NCBI RefSeq assembly: GCF_000010665.1
Contig: NC_012796.1
Coordinates: forward strand, 3,005,501 to 3,069,500
Reading direction: 5' to 3'
DNA length: 64,000 bases
Source of the DNA: Solidesulfovibrio magneticus RS-1
GTDB lineage: Bacteria; Desulfobacterota; Desulfovibrionia; Desulfovibrionales; Desulfovibrionaceae
Below, in pieces: positions 7,169 to 15,805 of this stretch; positions within the stretch are counted from its first letter, which is position 1, and each line of letters opens with the position of its first letter. The translations under genes were made by a program, and so were the position numbers. The notes under the pieces were generated by a model that saw only the letters and a list, made by a program, of their open reading frames with translations, did not search any database and had not been told where the DNA came from.

Positions 7169-9343
7169 CTAGCCCCGGGCCTTGGCCTGGCGGCGGCGGG
7201 CGGTGAGGATGGGTTCGGTGTAGCCATTTGGCTGGTTGATCCCTTCGAAAATCAGCTCCCGGGCGGCCTGGAAGGCCAGGGAGTTCTCCAAGTCGGCGGC
7301 CATGGGCCGGTAAGCCGGGTCCAGGGCGTTTTGGCGGTCGACCACGGCGGCCATGCGCGCCAGCGTCGCCTCCACCTCCTCGGGCGTGCACAGACCATGG
7401 CGCAGCCAGTTGGCCAGATGCTGGCTGGAGATGCGCAGCGTGGCCCGGTCTTCCATGAGGCCCACGTCGTCGAGGTCCGGGACCTTGGAGCAGCCGATGC
7501 CCTGGTCCACCCAGCGCGAGACGTAGCCGAGGATGCTTTGGCAATTGGTCTCGATCTCCCGCTTCTTGTCCTCGGGGGAAGGCGCTTCACCAGCCGGCAA
7601 CACCGGCAATTTGAGCAGATCGAGGCGGTTGGCCGGCGTGCGCCCGGCCAGTTCGCGCTGGCGGGCGAAGACGTCCACGGCGTGGTAGTGCATGGCGTGG
7701 AGCGTAGCCGCCGTGGGCGAAGGCACCCAGGCGCAGTTGGCTCCGGCCTTGGGATGGTCGATCTTGGCCGCCACCATCTCGGCCATACGGTCCGGTTTGG
7801 CCCACATGCCCTTGCCGATCTGCCCCTTGCCGGAAAAGCCGCAGCTAAGGCCCACGTCCACGTTGCCGTCCTCGTAGGCGGCCATCCAGGCCTGGGAGCG
7901 CATGGCGTTCTTGCCGACCACCGGTCCGGCCTCCATGACCGTGTGAATCTCGTCGCCGGTGCGGTCTAAAAAGCCCGTGTTGATGAAAATGATGCGGTCC
8001 TTGGCGGCGCGCACACATTCCTTGAGATTGAGCGACGTGCGCCGCTCCTCGTCCATGATCCCGATTTTGAGCGTGCGCGGCGGCATGGAAAGCGCCCGCT
8101 CCACCCGCTCGAAAATTTCACAGGCAAAAGCGACTTCCTCGGGGCCGTGCATCTTGGGTTTGACGATGTAGACGCTGCCATGGCGGGAATTGCGTTTCCT
8201 GCCCAGGTCACGCTGGTCGTGCAGAGCCACGGCGGCGGTGGCCAGGGCGTCGAGGAAGCCTTCGGGAATCTCCTCCCCGGCCGCGTCCAGCACGGCGTCG
8301 GTGGTCATGAGGTGCCCCACGTTTCGCACAAGCATGAGGCTGCGGCCGGGCAGCACGAGCTTCCCGCCGTCCGGGGCGGTGAAGGTCTTGTCGTCGGCCA
8401 TGGCCCGGGCCAAAGTCTTGCCGCCCTTTTCAAAGGTCGCTTCCAGCTCGCCCCGGAATAGCCCCAGCAGGTTGCGGTAGGCCTGGGCCTTGTCCGGGCC
8501 GTCCACCACGGCCACGGAATCCTCGCAGTCAAGGATGGTGGTCAGGGCCGATTCCAGGACCACGTCCTTGAGGCCCGAAGGGCTGGCCGCGCCCACGGGA
8601 TGGGAGCGGTCGAAACGCAGTTCGATGTGCAGGCCGTTTTTGACCAGCGCCACGGCCGTTGGGGCCTTGGCCGGGCCGGCGTAGCCGGCGAACTGGTCGA
8701 GGCGGGCCAGACCCGTCATACGGCCGTCGGCGAAGGTGACGGTCAGGACGCCGTCAAGGACGGCGTAGGCGGTCACGTCGGCGTGGCGGCCAAAGGCCAG
8801 AGGCACGGCCATGTCCAAAAATGAGGCGGCGTAGGCGACGACGGCCGCGCCGCGCCCGGGATTGTAGCCCGGCCCCTTGGCCGCGCCGCCGGTCTCGGGA
8901 ATGACGTCCGTGCCGTAGAGCGCGTCGTAGAGGCTGCCCCAGCGGGCGTTGACGGCGTTGACGGCGTAGCGGGCGTTGGTGATGGGCACGACCAACTGCG
9001 GCCCGGCGATAGTGGCGATCTCGGGATCAACGCCGGTGGTTTCTATGGCAAAATCAGGGCCTTCGGGCAGCAGGTAGCCGATGCCGGTCAGGAAACAGTC
9101 GTAGGCGTCGCCGTCGTGGGGCTGGCCGTGGCGTTCCTTGTGCCAGACGTCGATGGCGGCCTGCATGACGTCGCGTTTGGCCAGCAAAGCGCGGTTTTTG
9201 GGGCCAAGCTCGGCCACCAGCCCGGCCAGGGCGGCAAAAAAGGCCTCGGCGGCGATGCCGGTGGCGGGCAGGATTTCCCCCGCGAAAACATCATATAGGG
9301 TCTTTTCGACGGACAGGCCGGCAACGGCCACGCGCTCGGTCAT
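7169..9343 (-). CDS. glcB: Malate synthase G
   Basis: 724 residues, matching GlcB isoforms (about 720-730). The TIM-barrel core with its family-specific insertions is recognisable: [31 protein letters not shown], the [20 protein letters not shown]-type block (here [14 protein letters not shown]) and [17 protein letters not shown]. It condenses glyoxylate with acetyl-CoA to malate in the cytoplasm. The start ATG (9341-9343) is preceded by CCAAGGAGTGCCCC; longer open frame upstream lacks such a site. No isocitrate lyase gene is adjacent. The leader can fold so that the ribosome binding site is paired (see 9347-9422). Confidence 0.96.
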   Translation of the reverse strand: MTERVAVAGLSVEKTLYDVFAGEILPATGIAAEAFFAALAGLVAELGPKNRALLAKRDVMQAAIDVWHKERHGQPHDGDAYDCFLTGIGYLLPEGPDFAIETTGVDPEIATIAGPQLVVPITNARYAVNAVNARWGSLYDALYGTDVIPETGGAAKGPGYNPGRGAAVVAYAASFLDMAVPLAFGRHADVTAYAVLDGVLTVTFADGRMTGLARLDQFAGYAGPAKAPTAVALVKNGLHIELRFDRSHPVGAASPSGLKDVVLESALTTILDCEDSVAVVDGPDKAQAYRNLLGLFRGELEATFEKGGKTLARAMADDKTFTAPDGGKLVLPGRSLMLVRNVGHLMTTDAVLDAAGEEIPEGFLDALATAAVALHDQRDLGRKRNSRHGSVYIVKPKMHGPEEVAFACEIFERVERALSMPPRTLKIGIMDEERRTSLNLKECVRAAKDRIIFINTGFLDRTGDEIHTVMEAGPVVGKNAMRSQAWMAAYEDGNVDVGLSCGFSGKGQIGKGMWAKPDRMAEMVAAKIDHPKAGANCAWVPSPTAATLHAMHYHAVDVFARQRELAGRTPANRLDLLKLPVLPAGEAPSPEDKKREIETNCQSILGYVSRWVDQGIGCSKVPDLDDVGLMEDRATLRISSQHLANWLRHGLCTPEEVEATLARMAAVVDRQNALDPAYRPMAADLENSLAFQAARELIFEGINQPNGYTEPILTARRRQAKARG

Positions 9344-9346
9344 GGG

Positions 9347-9422
9347 GCACTCCTTGGTACTGCCTGGCCTCCCCGGGAACCGGGAGGCTGGCCGGCAGTG
9401 TACGAGATTTGCCAAGGAGTGC
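9347..9422 (-). promoter_or_regulatory. Leader structure able to sequester the glcB ribosome binding site
   Basis: Read on the minus strand, GCACTCCTTGG (9422-9412) is perfectly complementary to CCAAGGAGTGC (9357-9347), which contains the glcB Shine-Dalgarno. Between them CTGCC/GGCAG and GCCTCCC/GGGAGGC form an inner stem-loop that brings the arms together. The long hairpin would hide the ribosome binding site, suggesting translational control. This is visible base pairing; function is inferred. Confidence 0.5.
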
Positions 9423-9424
9423 AA

Positions 9425-9451
9425 CGGGAAGCGGCGCTTCGCTGCTTCCCG
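9425..9451 (-). terminator. Hairpin downstream of the nitroreductase gene
   Basis: CGGGAAGC (9425-9432) pairs with GCTTCCCG (9444-9451), 15 bp past the stop of the nitroreductase gene. There is no T-tract, so it may be a processing or stability element rather than an intrinsic terminator. Confidence 0.4.
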
Positions 9452-9465
9452 CAAGCAACAAATCG

Positions 9466-10086
9466 TTATTTCAGGACAATTTCTTCCAAACTCTTGCGCT
9501 TTCGCGGATAGACCACCGGCTCGTCGGGCCGTCCCACGGCCAGCAGGTTGACCACCCGCCAACCGGCCGGAAGCCCCAGCTTCGCCTTGATGTTGGCCTC
9601 GTCAAACATGCCGATCCAACACGTGCCAAGCCCCATCTCCGTCGCCCGCAGCATCATAAACGACACGGCCAGGGCCACGTTCATGGCGCAGGCACCGAAC
9701 TTGGCCGCCTCTTCCTTGGCCGCCTCGCGGGCCACGTAGGCGTCGATGCCGTCCATGGGTTCGCCGTCGATGATCTTATTGTCGCGGTAGAAAAAGGCGG
9801 CCGACTGGGAATCCTTGACATAGTGTTCAAGGTCGGCGCAGCAAACGATGATGGCCGGCACCTCGGCGAGCCAGGCCTGCTTGCGGCTGGCCTGGCTGGT
9901 CCCGAACCAGGCCAGGTTGGCCGGATCGGTGACGACCTTAAAGCGCCAGGGCTGAGAATTGAGGCTGGAGGGGGCATTGCGGCCGGCTTCCAGCAGTTCG
10001 TGGAGCTGCTCGCTGGTCAGCGGTTCCTTGGCAAAAGCGCGCACGCTGTGGCGCGCCGCGATGGCGTCTTTGACGGACATGGACAT
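9466..10086 (-). CDS. Nitroreductase family protein
   Basis: 206 residues. The FMN-binding signature is present: [16 protein letters not shown] near residues 8-23, [13 protein letters not shown] near 36-48, and the C-terminal [12 protein letters not shown] and [11 protein letters not shown] blocks. Members are homodimeric FMN flavoproteins using NAD(P)H to reduce nitroaromatics, quinones or flavins; the substrate cannot be inferred. The start ATG (10084-10086) follows AGGAGGACGCCCC on the minus strand. The gene stands alone between glcB and tlyA. Confidence 0.88.
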   Translation of the reverse strand: MSMSVKDAIAARHSVRAFAKEPLTSEQLHELLEAGRNAPSSLNSQPWRFKVVTDPANLAWFGTSQASRKQAWLAEVPAIIVCCADLEHYVKDSQSAAFFYRDNKIIDGEPMDGIDAYVAREAAKEEAAKFGACAMNVALAVSFMMLRATEMGLGTCWIGMFDEANIKAKLGLPAGWRVVNLLAVGRPDEPVVYPRKRKSLEEIVLK

Positions 10087-10203
10087 GGGGCGTCCTCCTG
10101 TGTTTTCCCGTTACTACACGTCTAGCTGGGCAACCATGGGATACGCCGGACGGCGATAGTCTGTCCGATTTCCGCTTCTTTGGCGGCGGCGTCAAGCAGG
10201 ACT

Positions 10204-10965
10204 TCACCCCGCCGGCCGGTCAAAGACCGCCAGATACTCCTGATTGCCCTTGGGGCCCTTGACCTTGGACGGGATCACGCCGCGAAGCGTCAACCCGAGC
10301 TCGTCGCGGGCAAAGCCCACTACCGCCTCCACCGCTTCCTGCTGAAAGGCTTCCTCGCGCACTACGCCGCCCTTGCCGATCTTGTCCGGCGACACCTCGA
10401 ACTGCGGCTTTACCAGCGCCGCCACGAAACCGCCCGGCTTCAAAAAACGCAGACAGGACGGCAAGACCTTGGTCAGCGAGATAAACGACACATCGGCCAC
10501 CACCACGTCCACCGGCTCGGGGAGCAGATCGGCCGGGGCATGGCGCAGGTTGACGTTCTCCATGGACACGACGCGCGCGTCGGCCCGCAGCTTTTCATGG
10601 AGCTGGGCCGTGCCCACGTCCACGGCGTAGACCCTTGTCGCGCCGTGCTGGAGCAGACAGTCGGTGAACCCGCCCGTGGACGCCCCGGCGTCCAGGGCCA
10701 CAAGCCCGGTGACGTCCAGGCCGAAGGCCTCCATGGCCGTTTCGAGCTTGCCCCCGCCCCGGCTGACGTAACGTTCGCCCTGCTTGAGCACAAACACGGT
10801 CTCGGCCCCGAACATGCGCCCGGGCTTGTCCACCGGCGTCTCGCGGCCGCCTGGATCAATGAACAGCACCTGGCCGGCCATAATGAGCCGCTTGGCCCGC
10901 TCCGGGTCGTCCGCCAGCCCCTGGTCGCAGACAAGCTGGTCGGCCCGGGCCTTTATTTTCGCCAT
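10204..10965 (-). CDS. tlyA: TlyA family rRNA (cytidine-2'-O)-methyltransferase
   Basis: 253 residues, close to the family norm. An N-terminal S4 RNA-binding domain (residues about 6-65, ADQLVCDQGLADDPERAKRLI...) is followed by the linker ERYVSRGGGKLE and a Rossmann methyltransferase domain with the SAM motif ALDAGASTGGFTDCLLQ (about 90-106) and catalytic-region VKPQFEV. TlyA enzymes 2'-O-methylate 16S and/or 23S rRNA cytidines; older annotation calls them haemolysins. Start is ATG at 10963-10965. The gap of about 120 bp downstream (10087-10203) shows no gene. Confidence 0.92.
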   Translation of the reverse strand: MAKIKARADQLVCDQGLADDPERAKRLIMAGQVLFIDPGGRETPVDKPGRMFGAETVFVLKQGERYVSRGGGKLETAMEAFGLDVTGLVALDAGASTGGFTDCLLQHGATRVYAVDVGTAQLHEKLRADARVVSMENVNLRHAPADLLPEPVDVVVADVSFISLTKVLPSCLRFLKPGGFVAALVKPQFEVSPDKIGKGGVVREEAFQQEAVEAVVGFARDELGLTLRGVIPSKVKGPKGNQEYLAVFDRPAG

Positions 10966-11028
10966 GCCGCGCCTCCCGAAAAATCCAACGGACGCGATCC
11001 GCGTCCGCCAGCGACCCCAAAAGACGCG

Positions 11029-12366
11029 TTAATCGTCCGCATCGCGACGCCCCAAAATCCGGCGCAAGGTGTCCTTGGAAATGCCCAGTTCACGGCAGGC
11101 GGCGTTGCGGTTGCCGCCATGGCGCTCCACCGCGTCGCTGGCCGCCTGGAAGCGGATTTCGGCCATGGTGCGCCCGCACCGGGACGGACAGGCCCCGGCC
11201 TCGCCGCGCAGATGTTCCGGCAGGTGACACAGTTCGATGGTCTGGCCCTGGCAGAGGATCGCCGCGTATTCGATGATGTTTTCCAGTTCCCGGATGTTGC
11301 CCGGATAGTCGTGGCGCATAAGCCTCGCCATGGCCTCGGGGCTGACCGTCTCGATGTTCTTGCTGACGGCCATGCGGCAACGGCCAAGGAGGCGCTCGGT
11401 CAACAGCGGCACGTCGTCCAATCGGTCGCGCAGGGCCGGGATGCGGATGACCACCACGCTTAACCGGTAAAACAGATCCTGGCGGAAGGTCCCCTCGGCC
11501 ACCATGCGTCCCAGGTCGCGGTTGGTGGCGGCCACCACCCGCACGTCGGCCGGCACGGTCTCCACGCCCCCCAGGGGCTCGAAGGCGCGTTCCTGCAAGG
11601 CGCGCAAAATCTTGGCCTGCATGGCGTAGGGCAGATCGCCGATCTCGTCGAGAAACAGCGTGCCGGCCTCTGCCAGGGCGAACCGGCCGGGCTTGTCCTT
11701 GCGGGCGTCGGTGAACGCCCCGGACTTGTAGCCAAAAAGCTCGGACTCCATGAGCTGCTCGGGCAGGGCTCCGCAGTTGACGGCCACGAACGGCCCGCCA
11801 TGGCGCTGGGACAGCTTGTGGATGGCCCGGGCGAAAAGCTCCTTGCCCGTGCCGGACTCGCCAAGGAGCAACACGGTGGAGTCGCTCTGGGCGATTTGCG
11901 GCAACATCCGCACGATCTCCGACAGTTGGGGATCGCGCGTGCCGAAGTCGTCCAAGGGTTGCAAGCCGGCCAAGCGGCTGACGAAGCCGCCGCCCGAGAG
12001 ATCACGAAAAACCTGCACCCCGCCGATGACCGTGCCGCCCATGGCCCAGATGGGCGCGGCGCTGATGCTGACCGGCACTTCCGGACAGCCCGTGCGCTTT
12101 AAGGTCACGATGCGGTTGGCGATGGCCCGCGCCTCGTCCATGCTCTGGCGCAACACGCAGACCGTGCGGCAGTTCCTCACGCCAAACACCTCGCGGCAGG
12201 TGCGGCCTATGGCTTCTTCCGGGGCGCAACGCGCCACCTCGGCGGCGGCCAGGTTGCAGTAGCGGACGATGAAATCACGGTCCACGGCGAACACGGCGTC
12301 CGCCACGTTTTCCAAGGCAAAAGCGCTGGCTTCGTCGCCGGGAAAGGGATCAAGGGGTCTTTTCAT
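11029..12366 (-). CDS. Sigma-54-dependent transcriptional activator (PAS-AAA+-Fis) with GAFTDA loop
   Basis: 445 residues. A PAS domain (about 15-125) holds several Cys (GRTC..., NCRTVC) that could bind a cofactor or sense redox. The AAA+ domain (about 140-365) has Walker A GESGTGKE near residue 169 and Walker [11 protein letters not shown]-terminal Fis-type HTH (about 400-440, [21 protein letters not shown]) completes it. The sigma-54 contact loop reads GAFTDA at about residue 213 instead of the usual GAFTGA. It has no receiver domain, so control is presumably through PAS. The gene is divergent from 12601, which has a -24/-12 promoter and is its probable target. Confidence 0.9.
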   Translation of the reverse strand: MKRPLDPFPGDEASAFALENVADAVFAVDRDFIVRYCNLAAAEVARCAPEEAIGRTCREVFGVRNCRTVCVLRQSMDEARAIANRIVTLKRTGCPEVPVSISAAPIWAMGGTVIGGVQVFRDLSGGGFVSRLAGLQPLDDFGTRDPQLSEIVRMLPQIAQSDSTVLLLGESGTGKELFARAIHKLSQRHGGPFVAVNCGALPEQLMESELFGYKSGAFTDARKDKPGRFALAEAGTLFLDEIGDLPYAMQAKILRALQERAFEPLGGVETVPADVRVVAATNRDLGRMVAEGTFRQDLFYRLSVVVIRIPALRDRLDDVPLLTERLLGRCRMAVSKNIETVSPEAMARLMRHDYPGNIRELENIIEYAAILCQGQTIELCHLPEHLRGEAGACPSRCGRTMAEIRFQAASDAVERHGGNRNAACRELGISKDTLRRILGRRDADD

Positions 12367-12429
12367 GGGATGGGGGTTCTCCGCGCCGGCGGGCCGAGCG
12401 CGGCCGGAGTGTGCTTCGGAAGCCGTTTG

Positions 12430-12476
12430 GGGTCAACCAAAACGGACGCAAAAATCGTCCAACAGGGTCACCAAAC
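12430..12476. promoter_or_regulatory. Paired GGGTCA(A)CCAAA repeats, candidate activator-binding sites
   Basis: GGGTCAACCAAAAC (12430-12443) and GGGTCACCAAACCC (12465-12478) are near-identical direct repeats 35 bp apart, between the divergent activator gene and the -24/-12 promoter, 45-95 bp upstream of it. The position suits enhancer sites for the sigma-54 activator. GGACG and CGTCC between them are also mutually inverted. Confidence 0.4.
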
Positions 12477-12522
12477 CCCCTGGGGAACTTTTAACAAACT
12501 AAAAATAAAAGGAAAAATATTC

Positions 12523-12536
12523 GGCACGAAAAGTGC
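12523..12536 (+). promoter_or_regulatory. Sigma-54 (-24/-12) promoter
   Basis: GGCACGAAAAGTGC has GG and GC separated by exactly 10 bp, matching the TGGCACG-N4-TTGC consensus in all key positions except T at the second TT. Transcription would begin near 12548, leaving a leader of about 50 nt before the ATG at 12601. Confidence 0.75.
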
Positions 12537-12600
12537 TTTTTTTCTCAAACAAACGGGCAAGCACTGCATCACCCGAAATACTCTCCCAAGGAGTCCCCAT

Positions 12601-13167
12601 ATGAACCTGACCCTGACCATCTCCGGCGCCTGCTGCGATCTGGCCCTTCATCCGGTGAACGCCGAAACCGCCGCCCGCGTCTGCATGCTCGGCGACAACC
12701 TCTACAAGACCAACTCCATCGAGTGGTGGCGCGCCAACAGTAACAACACCTGCGGCATGCGCCTGACCGCCGATGCGCGCATCGAAGCCGCCCTGGACGG
12801 CGCTTCCGTGGCCTTTGACATCTCCCGCATGAGCGCGTCCGCCGCCTTGCTCACCCAGCGGCCCTTCCTGGAGAGTCCGGAAAAGAGCCTGTGCCTGCTC
12901 GGTTACGACGACGAGGCCTGCTCGCGCACCTGGACCTGGCGCAACGTCACCGACTACGACATGAGCCGCTTCGAATTTTTCGTCCAGCGCTGGGACGCCA
13001 TCCTCGGCGTGGCCGACTACCTCGTCATCGACGACGTCTGCTACGACGGCCGGCCGGCCGATGAAGCCGTCTGGGGCGAAAGCGAAGGCTTCACCTTCCG
13101 CACGCCGCTCATCGTGCCCGCCAGCGCCGCCCGAGAACTCGCCGCGGCGCCGCGACGCGCCGCGTAG
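12601..13167 (+). CDS. Protein of unknown function, predicted sigma-54 regulon member
   Basis: 188 residues, no signal peptide or membrane segment; not recognised. It has a cluster of Cys (GACCDLA near residue 10, CMLGDN, NTCGM, CLLGYDDEAC, DDVCYDG) and many Trp (WWRAN, WTWRN), and ends in an Ala-rich tail. The ATG at 12601 follows AAGGAGTCCCCAT. Initiation upstream in the same frame is unlikely because that stretch holds the promoter. The -24/-12 promoter at 12523 and the divergent activator at 11029-12366 suggest the pair forms a small regulated unit responding to the activator's PAS signal. Confidence 0.7.
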   Translation: MNLTLTISGACCDLALHPVNAETAARVCMLGDNLYKTNSIEWWRANSNNTCGMRLTADARIEAALDGASVAFDISRMSASAALLTQRPFLESPEKSLCLLGYDDEACSRTWTWRNVTDYDMSRFEFFVQRWDAILGVADYLVIDDVCYDGRPADEAVWGESEGFTFRTPLIVPASAARELAAAPRRAA

Positions 13168-13183
13168 CGGCGAAGGGAGAACG

Positions 13184-13222
13184 CCTCCGGCGGCCAGGAG
13201 AGGCGCTGCCTCTCCTGGACCT
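13184..13222 (+). repeat. CTCCGGCGGCC palindromic repeat, copy A
   Basis: CCTCCGGCGGCC is followed by CCAGGAGAGGC-gct-GCCTCTCCTGG and then GACC. The same frame of conserved ends around a variable perfect hairpin recurs at 13503, 13672 and 22098. A second hairpin, CTGGGGGCCT/AGGCCCCCAG, follows directly. Confidence 0.75.
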
Positions 13223-13502
13223 CTCCGCTGGGGGCCTAAGGCCCCCAGACCCCCATCCTGGGGAACTGATTAAGGGGTTTCGACGTCAGCCGATGGTTAG
13301 TGTGGTCCAGGCGACATACGCGACAGCCATCGCCAACGCATACGCAACGCTCTTCCCGCGCTGGCGGGCGGGCAACCGCCCTCCTCCCGCCCGCCAGCGC
13401 CGCCGGTCCCTGCCATGTCGCCGGCCGCCAATACCGACGCCGGCCTGGAGAAGGTCCCCTCTCCAGGCCGGCGTTATGTTGTGAATCGCGAAGGAAAGAG
13501 GA

Positions 13503-13540
13503 CTCCGGCGGCCGGGGGCCTGAGGCCCCCGGACCCCCCG
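13503..13540 (+). repeat. CTCCGGCGGCC palindromic repeat, copy B
   Basis: CTCCGGCGG is followed by the hairpin CCGGGGGCC-TGA-GGCCCCCGG and GACCCCC. Same orientation as copy A. Confidence 0.75.
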
Positions 13541-13614
13541 CATGGGGAAAGGGGGCGGCTGCGCCGCAGGGCGACAAACGGTTCCTGCTCGTTCTTCCTG
13601 GAATCTTCCTGTTT

Positions 13615-13661
13615 GGGGGCGCGTTTTTCGCCAGGTTCCTCCTGGCGAAAAACGCGCCCCC
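13615..13661. terminator. Perfect 21-bp inverted repeat with 5-nt loop
   Basis: The left arm (13615-13635) and right arm (13641-13661) are exactly complementary over 21 bp, with the loop TTCCT. Each arm contains a run of five T or A. It lies between convergent genes, so it could end transcription from both sides, though the T-run is inside the stem rather than after it. Confidence 0.6.
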
Positions 13662-13671
13662 TAACTGGGAG

Positions 13672-13709
13672 GGTCCGGGAGGGGGTAACCCCCTCCCGGC
13701 CGCCGGAGG
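13672..13709 (-). repeat. CTCCGGCGGCC palindromic repeat, copy C (inverted)
   Basis: GGTCC, hairpin CCGGGAGGGGG-TAA-CCCCCTCCCGG, then CCGCCGGAGG: the same element as copy A in reverse orientation, about 20 bp before the thrC stop. Confidence 0.75.
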
Positions 13710-13730
13710 CATCTTCTTCTTACGTTCTCA

Positions 13731-15182
13731 TCATTTACGCGCCAGGCCCAAGCTTTCGACAATGGCCGAGGCGGCCTTGGCGGTGTAGTCTTCGGGAGTG
13801 AGCGCCGCCTTGTCGGCGTCGGTCATGATGGAGCGCGGCCGGTTGACGTACTTGGGGTCGGCCTTGACGCCGTAGGCGGCGGGGAAGCTGTCCTCGAAGT
13901 ACATTTCCTGGAAGCCGATGAATTTGAGGTGGTGGGCGGTGGCGTCGAGGATGGCTTCTTCGGAGGCTTCGATGAGCCCAAGCTCCTTGGCCTTTTGCAG
14001 GCCGGCCAGGCATTCGCCGCCCTGGGTGCAGCTGATGTGGCCGTGGCGGTTGGCCAGAAGCATGCCTTCGACGATGGCCTGCTCGGTGACCTGCACCACC
14101 TGGAAGCTGCCGGGGCCGCCGATCTTTTCGTATTCCTTGGCGAAATGGGCCACGCGCGGAAACGAAACCGGGTTGCCGATCATGGCCGCCTGGGCGGCGC
14201 TGGGGGTGACGGGCACGGCCCTAAACTCGCGCTTGGCCGGATCGGCCTCATCATAATACTGGAAAACCGGGTCGGCGTGGTGGGACTGCACACCGAAGAT
14301 GCGCGGCAGGGAGCGGATGATGCCGAGCTTTTTGAGCTTTAAAAAGCCGCCCATGATGGCCGTGACGTTGCCGGCGTTGCCGATGGGCACGAACACGCAT
14401 TTGCGGTAGGTGTCCCAGCCGTACCACTGGGCCACTTCGAAGGCGTAGGATTCCTGGCCGAGGATGCGCCAGGCGTTTTTGGAATTGAGCAGCGCCACGC
14501 GGTAGTTGTCGGCCAGATGCTCGACGACCTTCATGCAATCGTCAAAGACGCCGGGCACTTCGATGACCGTGGCCCCGCTGCCCAGGGGCTGGGCCAACTG
14601 CTGGGGGGTCACCTTGCCCTTGGGCAGGATGACCACGGACTTGATGGGGCCGCCGACATAGGCGGCGTAGAGCGCGGCGGCGGCCGAGGTGTCGCCGGTG
14701 GAGGCGCACACGGTCAGCACCGAATCCCAGCCATTGACCCGCACCAGATGTTTCAAATAGCTGAACGCGCAGGCCATGCCCCGGTCCTTGAAGGAGGCGC
14801 TGGGGTTTTGGCCGTCGTTTTTATAGGCGAACGGCACGCCGACCAGCTCGGCCAGGGCGGCGTTGGCGGCAACGATGGGCGTGTGGCCCTCGCCCAGGTA
14901 GACGATGTCCTGTTCCTCCATGACCGGGGCCATGAGTTCGTAGAACCGCAGCACGCCGCGCAGGGCCGTGGAACGCGACGAGGCGCGCTTGTCGAAAAGC
15001 CCCTGCCAGTAGCTGGCCGGGTATTCGAGGAGGCTGTCGAAGGTGGTGTCTTCGAGCAGGAACACGCCGCCGCAATGGGGGCAGGTGTAGTAGAGTTCGC
15101 GGATGTCGAACCGGGCCTGGCAGCCCAGGCAGACGTACTCCATCTTGCCCCGGTATTTGGGAAAATCGCTCGTCGTGATCAT
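13731..15182 (-). CDS. thrC: Threonine synthase
   Basis: 483 residues. An N-terminal zinc-ribbon-like segment (CLGCQARF near residue 18 and CPHCGG near 34) precedes the PLP fold. The lysine that binds PLP lies in NPSASFKDRGMACAF (about residues 126-140), and phosphate-binding VCASTGDTSAAAALYAAY follows. The enzyme converts O-phospho-homoserine to threonine in the cytoplasm. Start ATG (15180-15182) follows AGGGAGCGCC. The zinc-ribbon type of ThrC is known in deltaproteobacteria and archaea. With dapA, this is the second aspartate-family gene in the window, though they are not linked. Confidence 0.95.
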   Translation of the reverse strand: MITTSDFPKYRGKMEYVCLGCQARFDIRELYYTCPHCGGVFLLEDTTFDSLLEYPASYWQGLFDKRASSRSTALRGVLRFYELMAPVMEEQDIVYLGEGHTPIVAANAALAELVGVPFAYKNDGQNPSASFKDRGMACAFSYLKHLVRVNGWDSVLTVCASTGDTSAAAALYAAYVGGPIKSVVILPKGKVTPQQLAQPLGSGATVIEVPGVFDDCMKVVEHLADNYRVALLNSKNAWRILGQESYAFEVAQWYGWDTYRKCVFVPIGNAGNVTAIMGGFLKLKKLGIIRSLPRIFGVQSHHADPVFQYYDEADPAKREFRAVPVTPSAAQAAMIGNPVSFPRVAHFAKEYEKIGGPGSFQVVQVTEQAIVEGMLLANRHGHISCTQGGECLAGLQKAKELGLIEASEEAILDATAHHLKFIGFQEMYFEDSFPAAYGVKADPKYVNRPRSIMTDADKAALTPEDYTAKAASAIVESLGLARK

Positions 15183-15298
15183 GGCGCTCCCTGCGCTTTA
15201 TCCGCTTCCCCTTCGGAGCGGAAGGCCGTTAGGACGTAATGCTTCGCAAAAACGATCTTGTGGTCACCTGCAACAATGGCCGAACCGGGCGGCCAGCC

Positions 15299-15805
15299 TC
15301 AGGCCGGCCAGAGTTCCCGGGCGCTGGCCGTCCACATGACGACGCCGCAGGCCACTTTGGCCGTGAGGCCAAAGACCTTGCCGTACAGGGCTCCCAGGGC
15401 GGCGCGCCGGGCCTCGGCGTCGTCGCGGCCATGCAGCCGCTCGAACATATAACAGCCGAAAAACGCCCCGGCAACGGCCCCGAAAAGAGCCCCAAGGCCC
15501 AGGAAAAACGGCGCGCCGCACAGCGCCCCGCCAAAGGCTCCCAGAAAGCCGCCCAGGTTGCCCTTGCCGCTGGCTCCGTAGCGTTTGGCCCCGAAAAGCT
15601 GGGCAAAGAGTTCCACCGCCTCGCCAGCCAGGGCCACGCACACGAGCAGGGCGTAAAACCCAAATCCCAGGTGCAACTCCGGGTGGAACATGTCCCACAG
15701 GATGACCAGGCCCAAAAGCGCCCAGTTTCCCGGCAAGCCAAAGACGTGGAGCGTCAGGCAGCCGAGCAGGACCAGGAGGAAAACGGCCAGGGCGACAAGG
15801 CTCAC
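15299..15805 (-). CDS. DUF456 family membrane protein
   Basis: 168 residues with about four hydrophobic segments. The N-terminal LLGCLTLHVFGLPGNWALL contains the GLPGxW signature of DUF456, and glycine-rich repeats (GNLGGFLGAFGGALCG, GALFGAVAGAFFGCY) resemble glycine-zipper helices. Function is unknown. The start is GTG at 15803-15805, overlapping the ligase stop as GTGA, so the two genes are translationally coupled. The 115 bp between its end and thrC show small hairpins only. Confidence 0.8.
   Translation of the reverse strand: MSLVALAVFLLVLLGCLTLHVFGLPGNWALLGLVILWDMFHPELHLGFGFYALLVCVALAGEAVELFAQLFGAKRYGASGKGNLGGFLGAFGGALCGAPFFLGLGALFGAVAGAFFGCYMFERLHGRDDAEARRAALGALYGKVFGLTAKVACGVVMWTASARELWPA

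Larger units (their letters stand above)
13168..13730. repeat. Hairpin-rich intergenic region with six strong palindromes
   Basis: No convincing gene lies in these 563 bp. They contain consecutive perfect inverted repeats: 13194-13218 (11-bp arms), 13228-13248 (9-10-bp arms), 13358-13400 (15-bp arms), 13439-13472 (13-bp arms), 13512-13532 (9-bp arms), 13615-13661 (21-bp arms) and 13675-13699 (11-bp arms). Three belong to the CTCCGGCGGCC repeat family described separately. The region separates two genes that converge (12601 and thrC), so the hairpins may act as bidirectional terminators. Confidence 0.8.

Noticed and set aside
13286-13543. 85-codon minus-strand frame ending in a hydrophobic stretch (KSVAYALAMAVAYVAWTTL)
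   Set aside because: It runs through two perfect hairpins; the hydrophobic end could be a decayed gene, but evidence is too thin to annotate.
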